Assembly: GCA_964609385.1 (NCBI GenBank)
Contig: CAZSSM010000052.1
Coordinates: 1-50,813, forward strand
Source: CAZSSM01 sp964609385
GTDB lineage: Bacteria > Planctomycetota > Planctomycetia > Isosphaerales > Isosphaeraceae
Direction of reading: 5' to 3'
Length of the DNA: 50,813 nt
This document shows, in pieces, positions 43,651 to 50,813 of the stretch (the stretch's first letter is position 1; the number at the start of each line of letters is the position of its first letter). A program made the position numbers and the translations under genes. Under the pieces are notes generated by a model. That model searched no databases. It saw only the letters and a program-made list of their open reading frames with translations, and was not told the DNA's origin.

Positions 43651-44757
43651 TCAGGGTCGGACGACAAGATAGCGTCGGAGGTCATTGAGGCGTTCGGCGC
43701 CGATGCCGGGAACGTCGTCGAGCTCATCGAGGGACCGATAGGGGCGTCGTTCGAGGATCCGACGCGCGAGGGTCTCGCCGATGCCGGGCAGGGCGACGAG
43801 GTCGTCGAGGGTGGCGCGGTTGATGTCGAGCCGGGAGTCCGTCGCGGCCGAACCCCGGCCGTTGGGGAACGTGTAACGGAGCCCATCACTGAGGATCCGG
43901 ATGGTCCCTTGGCGATCGGTCCGCGCCAGCGGGATCCGCGCCGAGGCGAGCAGTTCGAGCGTCTCGCGGTGCGGGTGGCCGAACGCGTTGTCGATCCCGC
44001 AACTGACCACCGCATACTCGGGCCGGACCAACGCGAGCCAGTCGGGATCGGTCCCGTTGTGGCTCCCATGGTGGGCCAGCTTGAGGATCTGACAGTCGGC
44101 GACCAGCTCCGGACAGCGTTTCATCCACCAAGAGCGCTCGGCGTCCTCAGAGTCACCGGTCAGCAGGATCGAGACGTTCTGATGGTCGACCCGGAGTCCG
44201 ACCGAGTTGTTGTTCTCCTCGTCGTCATCGGTCGGCGGCTGGGGGAGCAGGGTCAGGTGCAACGAGCCGACCTGGATCCGCCGGGGTTGCTCGGACCAGG
44301 GGCGGATCACCCGGATCCCCGAACGGGCCACTTGCTCCAGCACGTCGTTGTAGCTCGGACTGGTCAGGGGCGAGCCGCTGTCGACCAAATAGGTGACCGG
44401 GTGCGCGTCGAGAACCGCATCGAGGCCGCCGTAGTGGTCGCGGTGATGGTGCGAGATGACGACCACGTCGATCGCGCCGACCCCACGCGCCGCCAGGAGG
44501 CTGGCGACTTCGTCGCTGGGTCCAGCGTCGACCAGCACGGTGTGCTGCTCCGGCGACCGGATCAGGATCGCGTCTCCCTGGCCGACGTCGAGCACCTCGA
44601 TCGTGGCGTGGGTCGCGTTCGGGTCGAACCGGCCCGAGCCGGGCTCGAGGTCGACGCAACCGACCGGCAGGACCGCGACGAGGGCCAGGCCGACGACCCA
44701 CCGGAAGAGCCTCAACAGCCCGCCTCGACGCGGTCGGGCCTCGTCCGACCGGCTCAT
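43651..44757 (-). CDS. ComEC-type metallo-beta-lactamase lipoprotein with HhH tail
   Basis: This 368-residue exported lipoprotein has a lipobox (LPVGC, Cys34) after a hydrophobic start. Next comes an MBL domain with LDVGQGDAILI, VVVISHHHRDHYGGLDAVL (metal-binding HxHxDH, 103-108), VSILLTGDSE and LKLAHHGSHNGT. It ends in a ComEA-like helix-hairpin-helix pair (INRATLDDLVALPGIGETLA and DVPGIGAERLNDLRRYL). This is the soluble part of ComEC joined to the DNA-binding fold of ComEA, with the ComEC membrane channel missing, so an extracellular or periplasmic nuclease is likely. The ATG overlaps the DUF3006 stop (ATGA), so the two are translationally coupled. Confidence 0.88.
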   Translation of the reverse strand: MSRSDEARPRRGGLLRLFRWVVGLALVAVLPVGCVDLEPGSGRFDPNATHATIEVLDVGQGDAILIRSPEQHTVLVDAGPSDEVASLLAARGVGAIDVVVISHHHRDHYGGLDAVLDAHPVTYLVDSGSPLTSPSYNDVLEQVARSGIRVIRPWSEQPRRIQVGSLHLTLLPQPPTDDDEENNNSVGLRVDHQNVSILLTGDSEDAERSWWMKRCPELVADCQILKLAHHGSHNGTDPDWLALVRPEYAVVSCGIDNAFGHPHRETLELLASARIPLARTDRQGTIRILSDGLRYTFPNGRGSAATDSRLDINRATLDDLVALPGIGETLARRILERRPYRSLDELDDVPGIGAERLNDLRRYLVVRP

Positions 44758-45140
44758 ATCACGACGTCCCCGTCGGGTTCGGTCTTGTCCAAAGCGCGTT
44801 GGAGGTGCCGACCGCGCTCGGCGACCCGGGCGGAGGTCTTGGGATCGATCTCGAGGTGGAGGATCATCATCTGGCCCGCCTTGGTCCCCTTGGGCAATAG
44901 GACACGGGGCATGACCACCTCGCGCTGATCCTTGGTCGTCAGGATGGCCAGGGTCTTGCCGCGGCCCTCGAACCGCTCCAACCAAAGCGAGTGGGTCCTC
45001 GGCGCGGGCAGACCGTTCTCGGTCAACGCCTCGGATTCGCTCGCCTTGGCTTTGGACCGCGCCTTGGCCTTGGTCGGCGTCTCCTCGGGGTCGGTCGTCA
45101 TGGTGGAGTCCATCTCGGTCGAGTGATCGAAGTGAGCCAT
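44754..45140 (-). CDS. DUF3006 family protein
   Basis: This 128-residue protein has a disordered, Lys/Ala-rich N-terminal half (TPTKAKARSKAKASESEA). A DUF3006 C-terminal half follows: RFEGRGKTLAILTTKDQREV, VMPRVLLPKGTKAGQMMILH and LEIDPKTSARVAERGRHLQR. DUF3006 proteins are often next to ComEC-like MBL genes, as here, and the two frames overlap by four bases (ATGA). The family function is unknown; the pairing suggests it helps or controls the MBL partner. ATG 45140 has AAAGGA nine bases upstream. Confidence 0.85.
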   Translation of the reverse strand: MAHFDHSTEMDSTMTTDPEETPTKAKARSKAKASESEALTENGLPAPRTHSLWLERFEGRGKTLAILTTKDQREVVMPRVLLPKGTKAGQMMILHLEIDPKTSARVAERGRHLQRALDKTEPDGDVVI

Positions 45141-45883
45141 CGTCGTCAATCCTTTGATGCGGTTCGCGACGGCGGGACGAGACTGGAGCCGTTCACATCG
45201 ACGCGTCCACGCTGCGCCCAATGATGTCGGCCGAGTCTCCGCGCGTCCGTTTCGCGTCCCCGAACTCACCCAAGCAGGGCGTCTCTGCGGGTTCCCCCGC
45301 GGCGCAACGCCCCCAGAGTGGAGGCACTCTACACCGGATCGCCATTCTCGGGAACGCGAACCTGGAGACGATATTCTCCAGGTCTCACGAGCAACCGCCG
45401 TGCCGAATGCGGAACAGAACTGATCCAGATCTCGACAATATATCCGAAAAAAATTTCATATAATCACACGATCGTTTTAACCTCTTCGTCCCGGCGCCAT
45501 ACAGCGCCGAGCAGGATCGGGACGGAAACCGTCATGGACTCGCCTGAATTCAGGACGACCTCGTAAATTCCGTCCGAAGAGTTGCGATTCGCACCACCCC
45601 CGGTCCAAAACGCGGTACTCAGACCGTTTCCCTTTGCCAATCACAAGAATTCCGCGTCAAAATAATCTCAAAATCGACAAACATTTGATCCAATGGTTCC
45701 AGCCTTGCTAGGACACCATCATGACCCCCACTGTGCCGAGCCTCACATTCACCCAGTCGTCGGGGTTCGATACTGGTGTGCAATCCAACCGACGCGCGCT
45801 CGTGGTTCCTGGGGGCCGAGTTCCGTGGTCGGGATCCCTCTTCCGATCATCTCATCCCACGTCGTCACCCGGGACCGAACATC
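45141..45883. other. Divergent intergenic region with AT-rich island
   Basis: This 743-base region separates DUF3006 and DUF3179, which point away from each other. It includes an AT-rich island (about 45420-45700) that contrasts sharply with the GC-rich surroundings, a TATAAT box, several hairpins and a perfect CCTGAATTCAGG palindrome (45543-45554). I see no convincing gene; short open frames overlap the hairpins. Confidence 0.5.
45459..45566 (+). promoter_or_regulatory. Consensus -10 box followed by a structured segment
   Basis: TATAAT (45459-45464) is a perfect -10 element in an AT-rich tract; a weaker TCGACA (45432-45437) is too distant (21 bases) for a normal -35. Downstream come GGCGC/GCGCC (45493-45497/45504-45508) nested in GTCCC/GGGAC (45488-45492/45519-45523), then GACGG-AAA-CCGTC (45521-45533). 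An ATG at 45534 opens an 11-codon micro-ORF (MDSPEFRTTS). This may be a small RNA or structured leader; no riboswitch class is recognised. Confidence 0.3.
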
Positions 45884-47161
45884 ATGACCGTCACGCCCGA
45901 GAAGCCGGCCGATGTCGGTGAGACGTCAAGCCCGCCTCCCCAAGTCGAACCGTCGACCCCGAACCGTTCGACATCCAAGCCGAAGGATTGGATCACGAGG
46001 GCAGTCCTGCTCGCCGTGGCCGTCGCGTTGATCGCGGTGGCGGTCGCCAATGGGATCACGGACGTCGATCGGTGGCGACTCGCCCTCGGCGACCCGATCG
46101 CAGACCGTCAGAAGCTCGACGCCTCCGTGTTGGGTGACGGCACGAACGGGTTCGACCTCGAAGGCGCACGGATCCCCCGCGACGAGATCCGACGTGGCGG
46201 CCCGCCCAAGGACGGCATCCCCGCCCTGACCGATCCGGTCGTCGTCGAAGCCGACCAGGACACCCTCCTCGACGACGATGCCCGCGTCATCGGCCTGAAC
46301 CTCAACGGGGTCGCCCGTGCCTATCCGATCCCGATCCTCAACTGGCACGAGGTCGTCAACGACACCCTCGGCCAGACCCCCGTGGCCGTCACCTACTGCC
46401 CGCTCTGCGACACCGCCGCCGCCTTCGACCGTCGACGCAGCGACGGTCGGATCGCCGAGTTTGGCGTCTCCGGACTCCTCTATAACAGCAATGTGCTCAT
46501 GTATGACCGCGGCGGTGAACCCGAATCGCTCTGGAGCCAAGGCGCCGCCTCGGCCGTCTCCGGGGAGGATCCCAACGCCGTCCTCGACGCCCTCCCCTTG
46601 GAGGTGACCACCTGGTCCGATTGGCGGACGCGTCACCCCGAGACCACCGTGCTCGCTCCGCCCGTCCTCCCCGGAATGCTCCCGCGAGACTACAATCAAA
46701 ATCCATACGATTCGTATTTCGCCAACGACAATTTGATGTTTCCCGTCGATCAGCGCGACGACCGCCTCCCCGTTAAGGAGCCCGTCCTCGGCCTCTGGGT
46801 CGCCGACGCCGATCCGACCGTCGCCCGCGCCTATCCGACCTCGGCCTTCGAACGGCTCGACCCCGATGGCCCCCTCGAAGTCGTCGACCGCATCGACGGC
46901 CTAGAGGTCCGCCTCATCTACGATCCCCAGACCGCCGCGATCCGTGTCACCGAGGCCGACCCCCAGCTCCGTTGGATGTACGGTTTCTGGTTCGCCTGGT
47001 ACGCCTTCCATCCCGAGACGACCATCTATCCGGGGCTCGGCGCCAACGTCGATCCCAAGACGAACATCGACGACCGCAACAGCGCTGATGACGATGCTGA
47101 TGTGGAGACCTCGAGCATTCCCTCCGTCTCCCTCGACTCCTTGGGGCACGTCAACGACTAG
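45884..47161 (+). CDS. DUF3179 domain-containing membrane-anchored protein
   Basis: This 425-residue protein has a Pro/Ser-rich N-terminus, a transmembrane helix (about 32-52, RAVLLAVAVALIAVAVANGI), then a DUF3179 body: FDLEGARIPRDEIRRGGPP, DGIPALTDPVVVEADQDT, VIGLNLNGVARAYPIPILNW, HEVVNDTLGQTPVAVTYCPL (with CPLC), FGVSGLLYNSNVLMYDRGG and AVSGEDPNAVLDALPLEVTT. The family is widespread in planctomycetes, halophilic archaea and marine bacteria; its role is unknown. ATG 45884 has no clear ribosome binding site. Its stop shares CTAG with the stop of the next gene, so the two converge with overlapping termini. Confidence 0.85.
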   Translation: MTVTPEKPADVGETSSPPPQVEPSTPNRSTSKPKDWITRAVLLAVAVALIAVAVANGITDVDRWRLALGDPIADRQKLDASVLGDGTNGFDLEGARIPRDEIRRGGPPKDGIPALTDPVVVEADQDTLLDDDARVIGLNLNGVARAYPIPILNWHEVVNDTLGQTPVAVTYCPLCDTAAAFDRRRSDGRIAEFGVSGLLYNSNVLMYDRGGEPESLWSQGAASAVSGEDPNAVLDALPLEVTTWSDWRTRHPETTVLAPPVLPGMLPRDYNQNPYDSYFANDNLMFPVDQRDDRLPVKEPVLGLWVADADPTVARAYPTSAFERLDPDGPLEVVDRIDGLEVRLIYDPQTAAIRVTEADPQLRWMYGFWFAWYAFHPETTIYPGLGANVDPKTNIDDRNSADDDADVETSSIPSVSLDSLGHVND

Positions 47162-47502
47162 CGGCGGAAGCGACCCGTCTTGCCCCGCGCTGATCCCTTG
47201 AGACGGCCCAGGATCATTGACGGGATCGCATAGACGATCGACATCCAGATCAGCGAATTCATCACATAAAACATCGGCGTCCAAGGCGTGAGCCAGGCGA
47301 TCCCTAAGCGGTCGCCCACCGCCATCGGGAAGAACAAGGCGACGAACAGCAGGTCCCCGATCCGACCCAATAGCGCAGCCGCATCCGAGCCCGGCGCCGT
47401 CAACCCCTGCAAACGCCCCAGGAGCGTCGCCACCGTCGCCGAAAACATCGCATGGAGCGTCGTGAAGATCGTCAGCTTCACCAGCCGGATCGTCCCGCCC
47501 AT
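47158..47502 (-). CDS. Small membrane protein, hypothetical
   Basis: This 114-residue protein has a hydrophobic start (GGTIRLVKLTIFTTLHAMF), a middle segment with LLFVALFFPMAVGDRLGI and a last helix (MFYVMNSLIWMSIVYAIPSM), then a basic tail (KGSARGKTGRFRR). Three or four transmembrane helices are likely. The family is unknown. ATG 47502 has GGAGG nine bases upstream. Its stop overlaps the DUF3179 stop, which leaves no room for a terminator between the convergent genes. Confidence 0.7.
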   Translation of the reverse strand: MGGTIRLVKLTIFTTLHAMFSATVATLLGRLQGLTAPGSDAAALLGRIGDLLFVALFFPMAVGDRLGIAWLTPWTPMFYVMNSLIWMSIVYAIPSMILGRLKGSARGKTGRFRR

Positions 47503-47772
47503 CGCCTCGCTCCTCCCTCCCCGTGTACGACGGAGCACACATCACGTGTCGACGGCCATCAACACGCTCGCCCCAGCATGACCGCCAGCCCTCGAGTCGT
47601 CCGTTCGCGTGCGAATCTCGCGCCGGATGAGTCGACCTCGGCGTGTTGCGGGGCCTCCGACTATGGTAGGCTATCCCTGATTGCGGGGTCGGGCCGATGC
47701 TCACCTCGCGCCCAACCAATGCCACCGCCCGACATCGATGCGACCCGTGACCGATCCGACCCGAGCCCATCC

Positions 47773-48345
47773 ATGAAGATCGCCTGGGCCCTCTGGACCC
47801 GACGCCTCCACCGCTGGGGCACGCCCCTGATCGCCCTGCCCCTGCTGGTCGTCCTGCTGAGCGGCATCCTCCTCCTCTGGAAGAAGGATGTGGCCTGGAT
47901 CCAACCGCCGACCCGCAAAGGCGCCGCGCCGGACATTGACCCGGCCCTCAGCTTCCAAGGAATCCTCGAGGCGGCACAGACCAGCCCCGAAGCCGACATC
48001 ACCTCCTGGGACGACGTCGACCGCCTCGACGTCCGACCCAGTAAGGGCGTCGTCAAGGTCCGCGGCAAGAACGGCTGGGAGGTCCAAGTCGACCTGGCCA
48101 ACGGCGAGGTGCTCCAGACCGCCTATCGGCGCTCCGACCTCATCGAGGCCATCCACGACGGATCCTGGTTCCACGACGCCGCCAAGCTCGGCATCGTCTT
48201 CCCGACCGCCCTGGTCCTGCTCGGGCTCTACCTCACCGGGCTCTATCTGTTCTATCTCCCCATCCGGGCCCAACGCGCCAAGCGTCGGCGCCGACAAGTC
48301 CGGGTCGAGAACGCGCCGGCCCTTGAAGGATCTGCCCATGTTTAA
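47773..48345 (+). CDS. PepSY-associated membrane protein
   Basis: This 190-residue protein has an N-terminal helix (about 17-37, TPLIALPLLVVLLSGILLLW) preceded by ALWTRRLHRW, a typical PepSY-TM start. An extracytoplasmic PepSY-like middle follows (ILEAAQTSPEADITSWDDVD, GVVKVRGKNGWEVQVDLANG), then a second helix (about 143-165, FPTALVLLGLYLTGLYLFYL) with a basic tail. Such proteins are often linked to metal uptake or to protease inhibition. ATG 47773 is chosen because the protein begins there with the conserved pattern; ATG 47719 is in frame but adds only a low-complexity stretch. It overlaps the GST gene by eight bases. Confidence 0.75.
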   Translation: MKIAWALWTRRLHRWGTPLIALPLLVVLLSGILLLWKKDVAWIQPPTRKGAAPDIDPALSFQGILEAAQTSPEADITSWDDVDRLDVRPSKGVVKVRGKNGWEVQVDLANGEVLQTAYRRSDLIEAIHDGSWFHDAAKLGIVFPTALVLLGLYLTGLYLFYLPIRAQRAKRRRRQVRVENAPALEGSAHV

Positions 48346-48937
48346 GGTTTACGGATTCCGCTTCTCGGGCAACAACTATAAGGTCAAGCTGGTCATGCAT
48401 CGGCTGGGCCTGCAATACGAGTGGTCCGACGTCAACATCCGCGCCGGCGAGCAGAACGACCCGGCCTTCCGCGCCAAGAATCCGCAGGGCAAGACGCCCG
48501 TCCTCGAACTGCCCGACGGCACCCTGTTGACCGAATCCAACGCGATCCTCCACTATCTCGCCGACGGCACCCCCCTGCTCCCCGACGAGCGGCTCGCCCG
48601 GGCCCAGGTCCTCCGCTGGATGTTCTTCGAGCAGGCCAGCGTCTTCCCCAACCTGGCCTACGCCCGCGTCATCGTCCAGGTCGCCGGCAAGCCCGACGAT
48701 CGGCTCGATGAACTCAAAACCCTCCAACAGCGTGGATACCCCGCGCTCGACGTCATGGAGGGACACCTCGATGGACGCACCTTCTTCGTCGACGAGCGCT
48801 ACACCTTGGCCGACATCGCCCTGTTCGCCTACACCAGTGTCGGAGAGGAAGGCGAATACGACATGTCGAAATATCCTCGAATCAACGCTTGGCTCGACCG
48901 CGTCCGGCAACAAGACGGCTTCGTCGCCATGGGATAA
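48338..48937 (+). CDS. Glutathione S-transferase family protein
   Basis: This 199-residue cytosolic protein has a thioredoxin-like N-terminal half (MFKVYGFRFSGNNYKVKLVM, NPQGKTPVLELPDGTLLTES, NAILHYLADGTPLL) with the cis-Pro of KTPVL and the Glu-Ser of TES that bind the glutathione backbone. An all-alpha C-terminal half follows (QVLRWMFFEQASVFPNLAYA, YTLADIALFAY). The substrate is unknown. ATG 48338 has GAAGGA seven bases upstream and overlaps the PepSY stop by eight bases, so the two are translated from one message. Glutathione use fits with the glutathione reductase gene at 4.0-5.4 kb, which suggests that this organism contains glutathione or a related thiol. Confidence 0.9.
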   Translation: MFKVYGFRFSGNNYKVKLVMHRLGLQYEWSDVNIRAGEQNDPAFRAKNPQGKTPVLELPDGTLLTESNAILHYLADGTPLLPDERLARAQVLRWMFFEQASVFPNLAYARVIVQVAGKPDDRLDELKTLQQRGYPALDVMEGHLDGRTFFVDERYTLADIALFAYTSVGEEGEYDMSKYPRINAWLDRVRQQDGFVAMG

Positions 48938-48947
48938 GTGACCTCAG

Positions 48948-49805
48948 ATGCTCTTCAGCCGCTCCCTGCTCTTCACCGCACTCACCGTCGCCCTCTTCAC
49001 CAAGTCGCTCGCCTCCTTTCGACCGCCCGGGCCACCTAGGCCCGACGACGCCGAGGCCCTGCTCCGCTCCGGGCTCCTCGAGGCCGAGCGGTTCCGCCGC
49101 GACCTGATCGCGACCCCGACGGACGGTCCGTCCCGAGCAGTCCGCTTGGCCGAGTCGATCGTCCGCTTCCGCGACCGGGCCTCGAGAGTGCTCGAGGCCG
49201 AGGGACGGCCCACCCTCGCCCGGTTCCGCCTGACCGCTCCCCAGATCGCCGACCGGATCGCCGGGCAAACCCCGATCGAGGTCGGCGCCCGGGGGTTCGC
49301 CCGCTTCACTGGACGCTGGTACGGCTCCTGGGACGGACGCGACGTCGATCATCACTGGACGATGGTCCAACGCGCCGCCCTCCAATTCGACGACCATGAT
49401 CCCTTCGACGTCGATCGGCTCCAATACGCCTGGATCGGCGACGGATTCGGTTGGAACGCGTTGACGATCCCCCACGATCTCGAGCCTGAGCACGAGCACG
49501 ACGTCGGTGCGATCCTCGGCGCCGTCTATCACGTTCGCAACGGCGATCCCAACGCCATCCAAATCTATCGACCCCATGTCGGTATTGCCGACCTCGACGG
49601 ACGCCTGATCTGGATTACCCAGCGCGAGGTCTTCCTCGAAGAGGTCCTCCCCGAATCCCCGCCACGCTATGCGATCACGGGGTTCCACTATCAGGACCGT
49701 GACGGGGTCATCGCCATCAGGGGATCCGCGTTCCAAGCGATCTACACCCGAACTCCCGGAGACCGACCCCGATTTCACCGGTTCCACGCTGATCTGCACG
49801 ACTGA
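48948..49805 (+). CDS. Exported hypothetical protein
   Basis: This 285-residue protein has a signal-like N-terminus (LFSRSLLFTALTVALFTKSL). A helical segment follows (about 30-90), then a beta-rich part with GFARFTGRWYGSWDGRDVDH, HWTMVQRAALQFDDHDPFD and DLDGRLIWITQREVFLEEVL. The W-Y-G-x-W-D-G block and the many His/Asp residues suggest a small beta-barrel or ligand-binding fold, but no family is recognised. It follows the GST gene by ten bases on the same strand, probably in the same transcript. Confidence 0.7.
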   Translation: MLFSRSLLFTALTVALFTKSLASFRPPGPPRPDDAEALLRSGLLEAERFRRDLIATPTDGPSRAVRLAESIVRFRDRASRVLEAEGRPTLARFRLTAPQIADRIAGQTPIEVGARGFARFTGRWYGSWDGRDVDHHWTMVQRAALQFDDHDPFDVDRLQYAWIGDGFGWNALTIPHDLEPEHEHDVGAILGAVYHVRNGDPNAIQIYRPHVGIADLDGRLIWITQREVFLEEVLPESPPRYAITGFHYQDRDGVIAIRGSAFQAIYTRTPGDRPRFHRFHADLHD

Positions 49806-49820
49806 CTTTAATCAACGATG

Positions 49821-50429
49821 CTATGTAAGCGGTTCTAGAAACGCCTGAAGATACCAGAGCGGGATCTGAATAATGGCGCCGAGGCCGAGGAGCCGCCCGA
49901 TCCGGTCACGAAGATCGACGGGCGTCTCCCGGACCCCGCCCAGGATCGATGCCAGCCGGACGCCGATCACGAGGTAGCCCGGGACCGCCGTGAGCCAAAG
50001 TTCGAAGATCAGGCCGAGCGTCGCCCGATTATCCGCGATCGCGAACGGCCACTGGTCAAATCCGGCCAGTGCGACGCCCAAGATCAATGCCACGCACGAC
50101 TGGAAACCGATGGTCCGTCGACCCGGTGCCTCAACGCGCATGGGGACCAGCCACGACGTGATGACGATCGCCCACGCGCCGCCGATGCATAGGCCCCCCA
50201 GCACACTCGAGACGACCGTCAGCAGTTCCAGGGATGTCGCCATCGACGAGCCAGGATGACGCCAAAAGTCGGACCAATTGGTGATCTGGCCGATCGCGTA
50301 AACCTCGCGCACGCTGGCCACCCAAAGCGCGGCGGTCGCTCCAAATACGAGCAGCGCCGCTGTCGTACCGATCAGCCGCCTCAAGCCAACCACCGATGAT
50401 TCGCCGGAATCGCCCATCACCAACCCCAT
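49821..50429 (-). CDS. Multi-spanning membrane protein, hypothetical
   Basis: This 202-residue protein has four or five hydrophobic helices (TAALLVFGATAALWVASV, ELLTVVSSVLGGLCIGGAWA, QSCVALILGVALAGF, LGLIFELWLTAVPGYLVIGV, LLGLGAIIQIPLWYLQAFL). No family recognised; a membrane pore, receptor or unknown. The start could be ATG 50429 or 50417. The gene converges with the exported protein across 15 bases. To its right, 50430-50813 holds no evident gene, and the last about 130 bases are AT-richer. Confidence 0.65.
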   Translation of the reverse strand: MGLVMGDSGESSVVGLRRLIGTTAALLVFGATAALWVASVREVYAIGQITNWSDFWRHPGSSMATSLELLTVVSSVLGGLCIGGAWAIVITSWLVPMRVEAPGRRTIGFQSCVALILGVALAGFDQWPFAIADNRATLGLIFELWLTAVPGYLVIGVRLASILGGVRETPVDLRDRIGRLLGLGAIIQIPLWYLQAFLEPLT

Positions 50430-50813
50430 TCGAAGGCCTGCGGTCCACTCCCCACCTCATGCTAGCACACGTCGACGCTTGGGAAACCCCTTGAGACGAA
50501 CCGACCGCACGACCCCGACCACAACCGCAGATCCGCAACCCGGATCGAACTGGGCCGAACGTCGACGAGCGCCTCACGATAGCTGGAAGGATCGAAGCGA
50601 GTCCCCATGGTTGCATTACAATAACCTTGCAAAACAAAATATTCTTTCATGAGACGTTGGAGGATCAATGGCCCCGTGCTAGGTTCGGCATGGCGGGCGC
50701 GGGAACGGCCTCCCTCCAACGGCTCCGCGTCAGCCGATTCGAATTTCAAATCGCAACATTCTCAAACAAACAACCGTTGGCACGATCTCGTATAGTATTG
50801 CGTTTTGTGTACT

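Noticed and set aside
45721..45921. A 66-residue plus-strand frame upstream of DUF3179
   Set aside because: It overlaps the likely start of DUF3179 in another frame and has no supporting motif.
1..50813. tRNA, rRNA or CRISPR arrays
   Set aside because: No T-arm-like GTTCGA signature in a cloverleaf context, no rRNA-like stretch and no regularly spaced direct repeats were seen; the repeats found are tandem gene copies and single hairpins.

Overview
This is a GC-rich window from a planctomycete, most likely an Isosphaeraceae-like lineage (an inference from gene families, not a species call). Supporting marks are the short basic protein near the left end (a Planctomycetes/Verrucomicrobia/Chlamydiae family), a DUF1800-DUF1501 pair, several Uma2 nuclease-fold genes, a PEP-CTERM protein, a DUF3179 protein, an FG-GAP lipoprotein with a CxxCH motif, and a Type IV pilus/type II secretion-like locus whose proteins carry glycine-rich inserts. 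No rRNA, tRNA, CRISPR array or intact insertion sequence was seen. A run of 10 Ns at 37995-38004 marks a scaffold join.

Layout. 1-5.4 kb: the end of an unknown gene, the small basic protein, a His-rich ZIP transporter, Maf pyrophosphatase, an FGE-like protein with an unrecognised N-terminal region, and glutathione reductase (minus strand). 5.8-18.5 kb: a minus-strand secretion/pilus module, read from right to left as a PilM-PilN fusion, a single-pass PilO-position protein, a second single-pass Gly-rich protein, a 1.6 kb non-coding gap, and a 1409-aa TPR-secretin. 19-31.9 kb: a zinc-ribbon protein, a sialidase-like protein, a 1092-aa exported protein, an M28/glutaminyl-cyclase-like hydrolase, a Uma2 protein, a GH43/GH32-like propeller protein, an aldo/keto-reductase-like protein without the usual catalytic residues, and the FG-GAP lipoprotein. 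32-36 kb: purC, aroC and an AsmA-like exported protein. 36.1-38 kb: three tandem Uma2 genes, two of them almost identical. 38-43.6 kb: two planctomycete-type hypotheticals, a PEP-CTERM protein, then a frameshifted DUF1501 gene and a 5'-truncated DUF1800 remnant. 43.6-50.8 kb: a ComEC-type metallo-beta-lactamase/HhH lipoprotein coupled to DUF3006, DUF3179, a small membrane protein, a PepSY/GST/exported-protein run and a last membrane protein.

How they work together. The clearest functional unit is the pilus/secretion module: an actin-like cytoplasmic platform fused to its membrane partner, two bitopic membrane proteins with large extracytoplasmic parts, and an outer-membrane secretin with a very long TPR region. 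All four proteins carry Gly-rich, probably disordered segments, which is the most unusual property of the window. The rest is a mix of housekeeping genes (purC, aroC, maf, gor) and exported or accessory genes, with local gene turnover (Uma2 amplification, DUF1800/DUF1501 decay).
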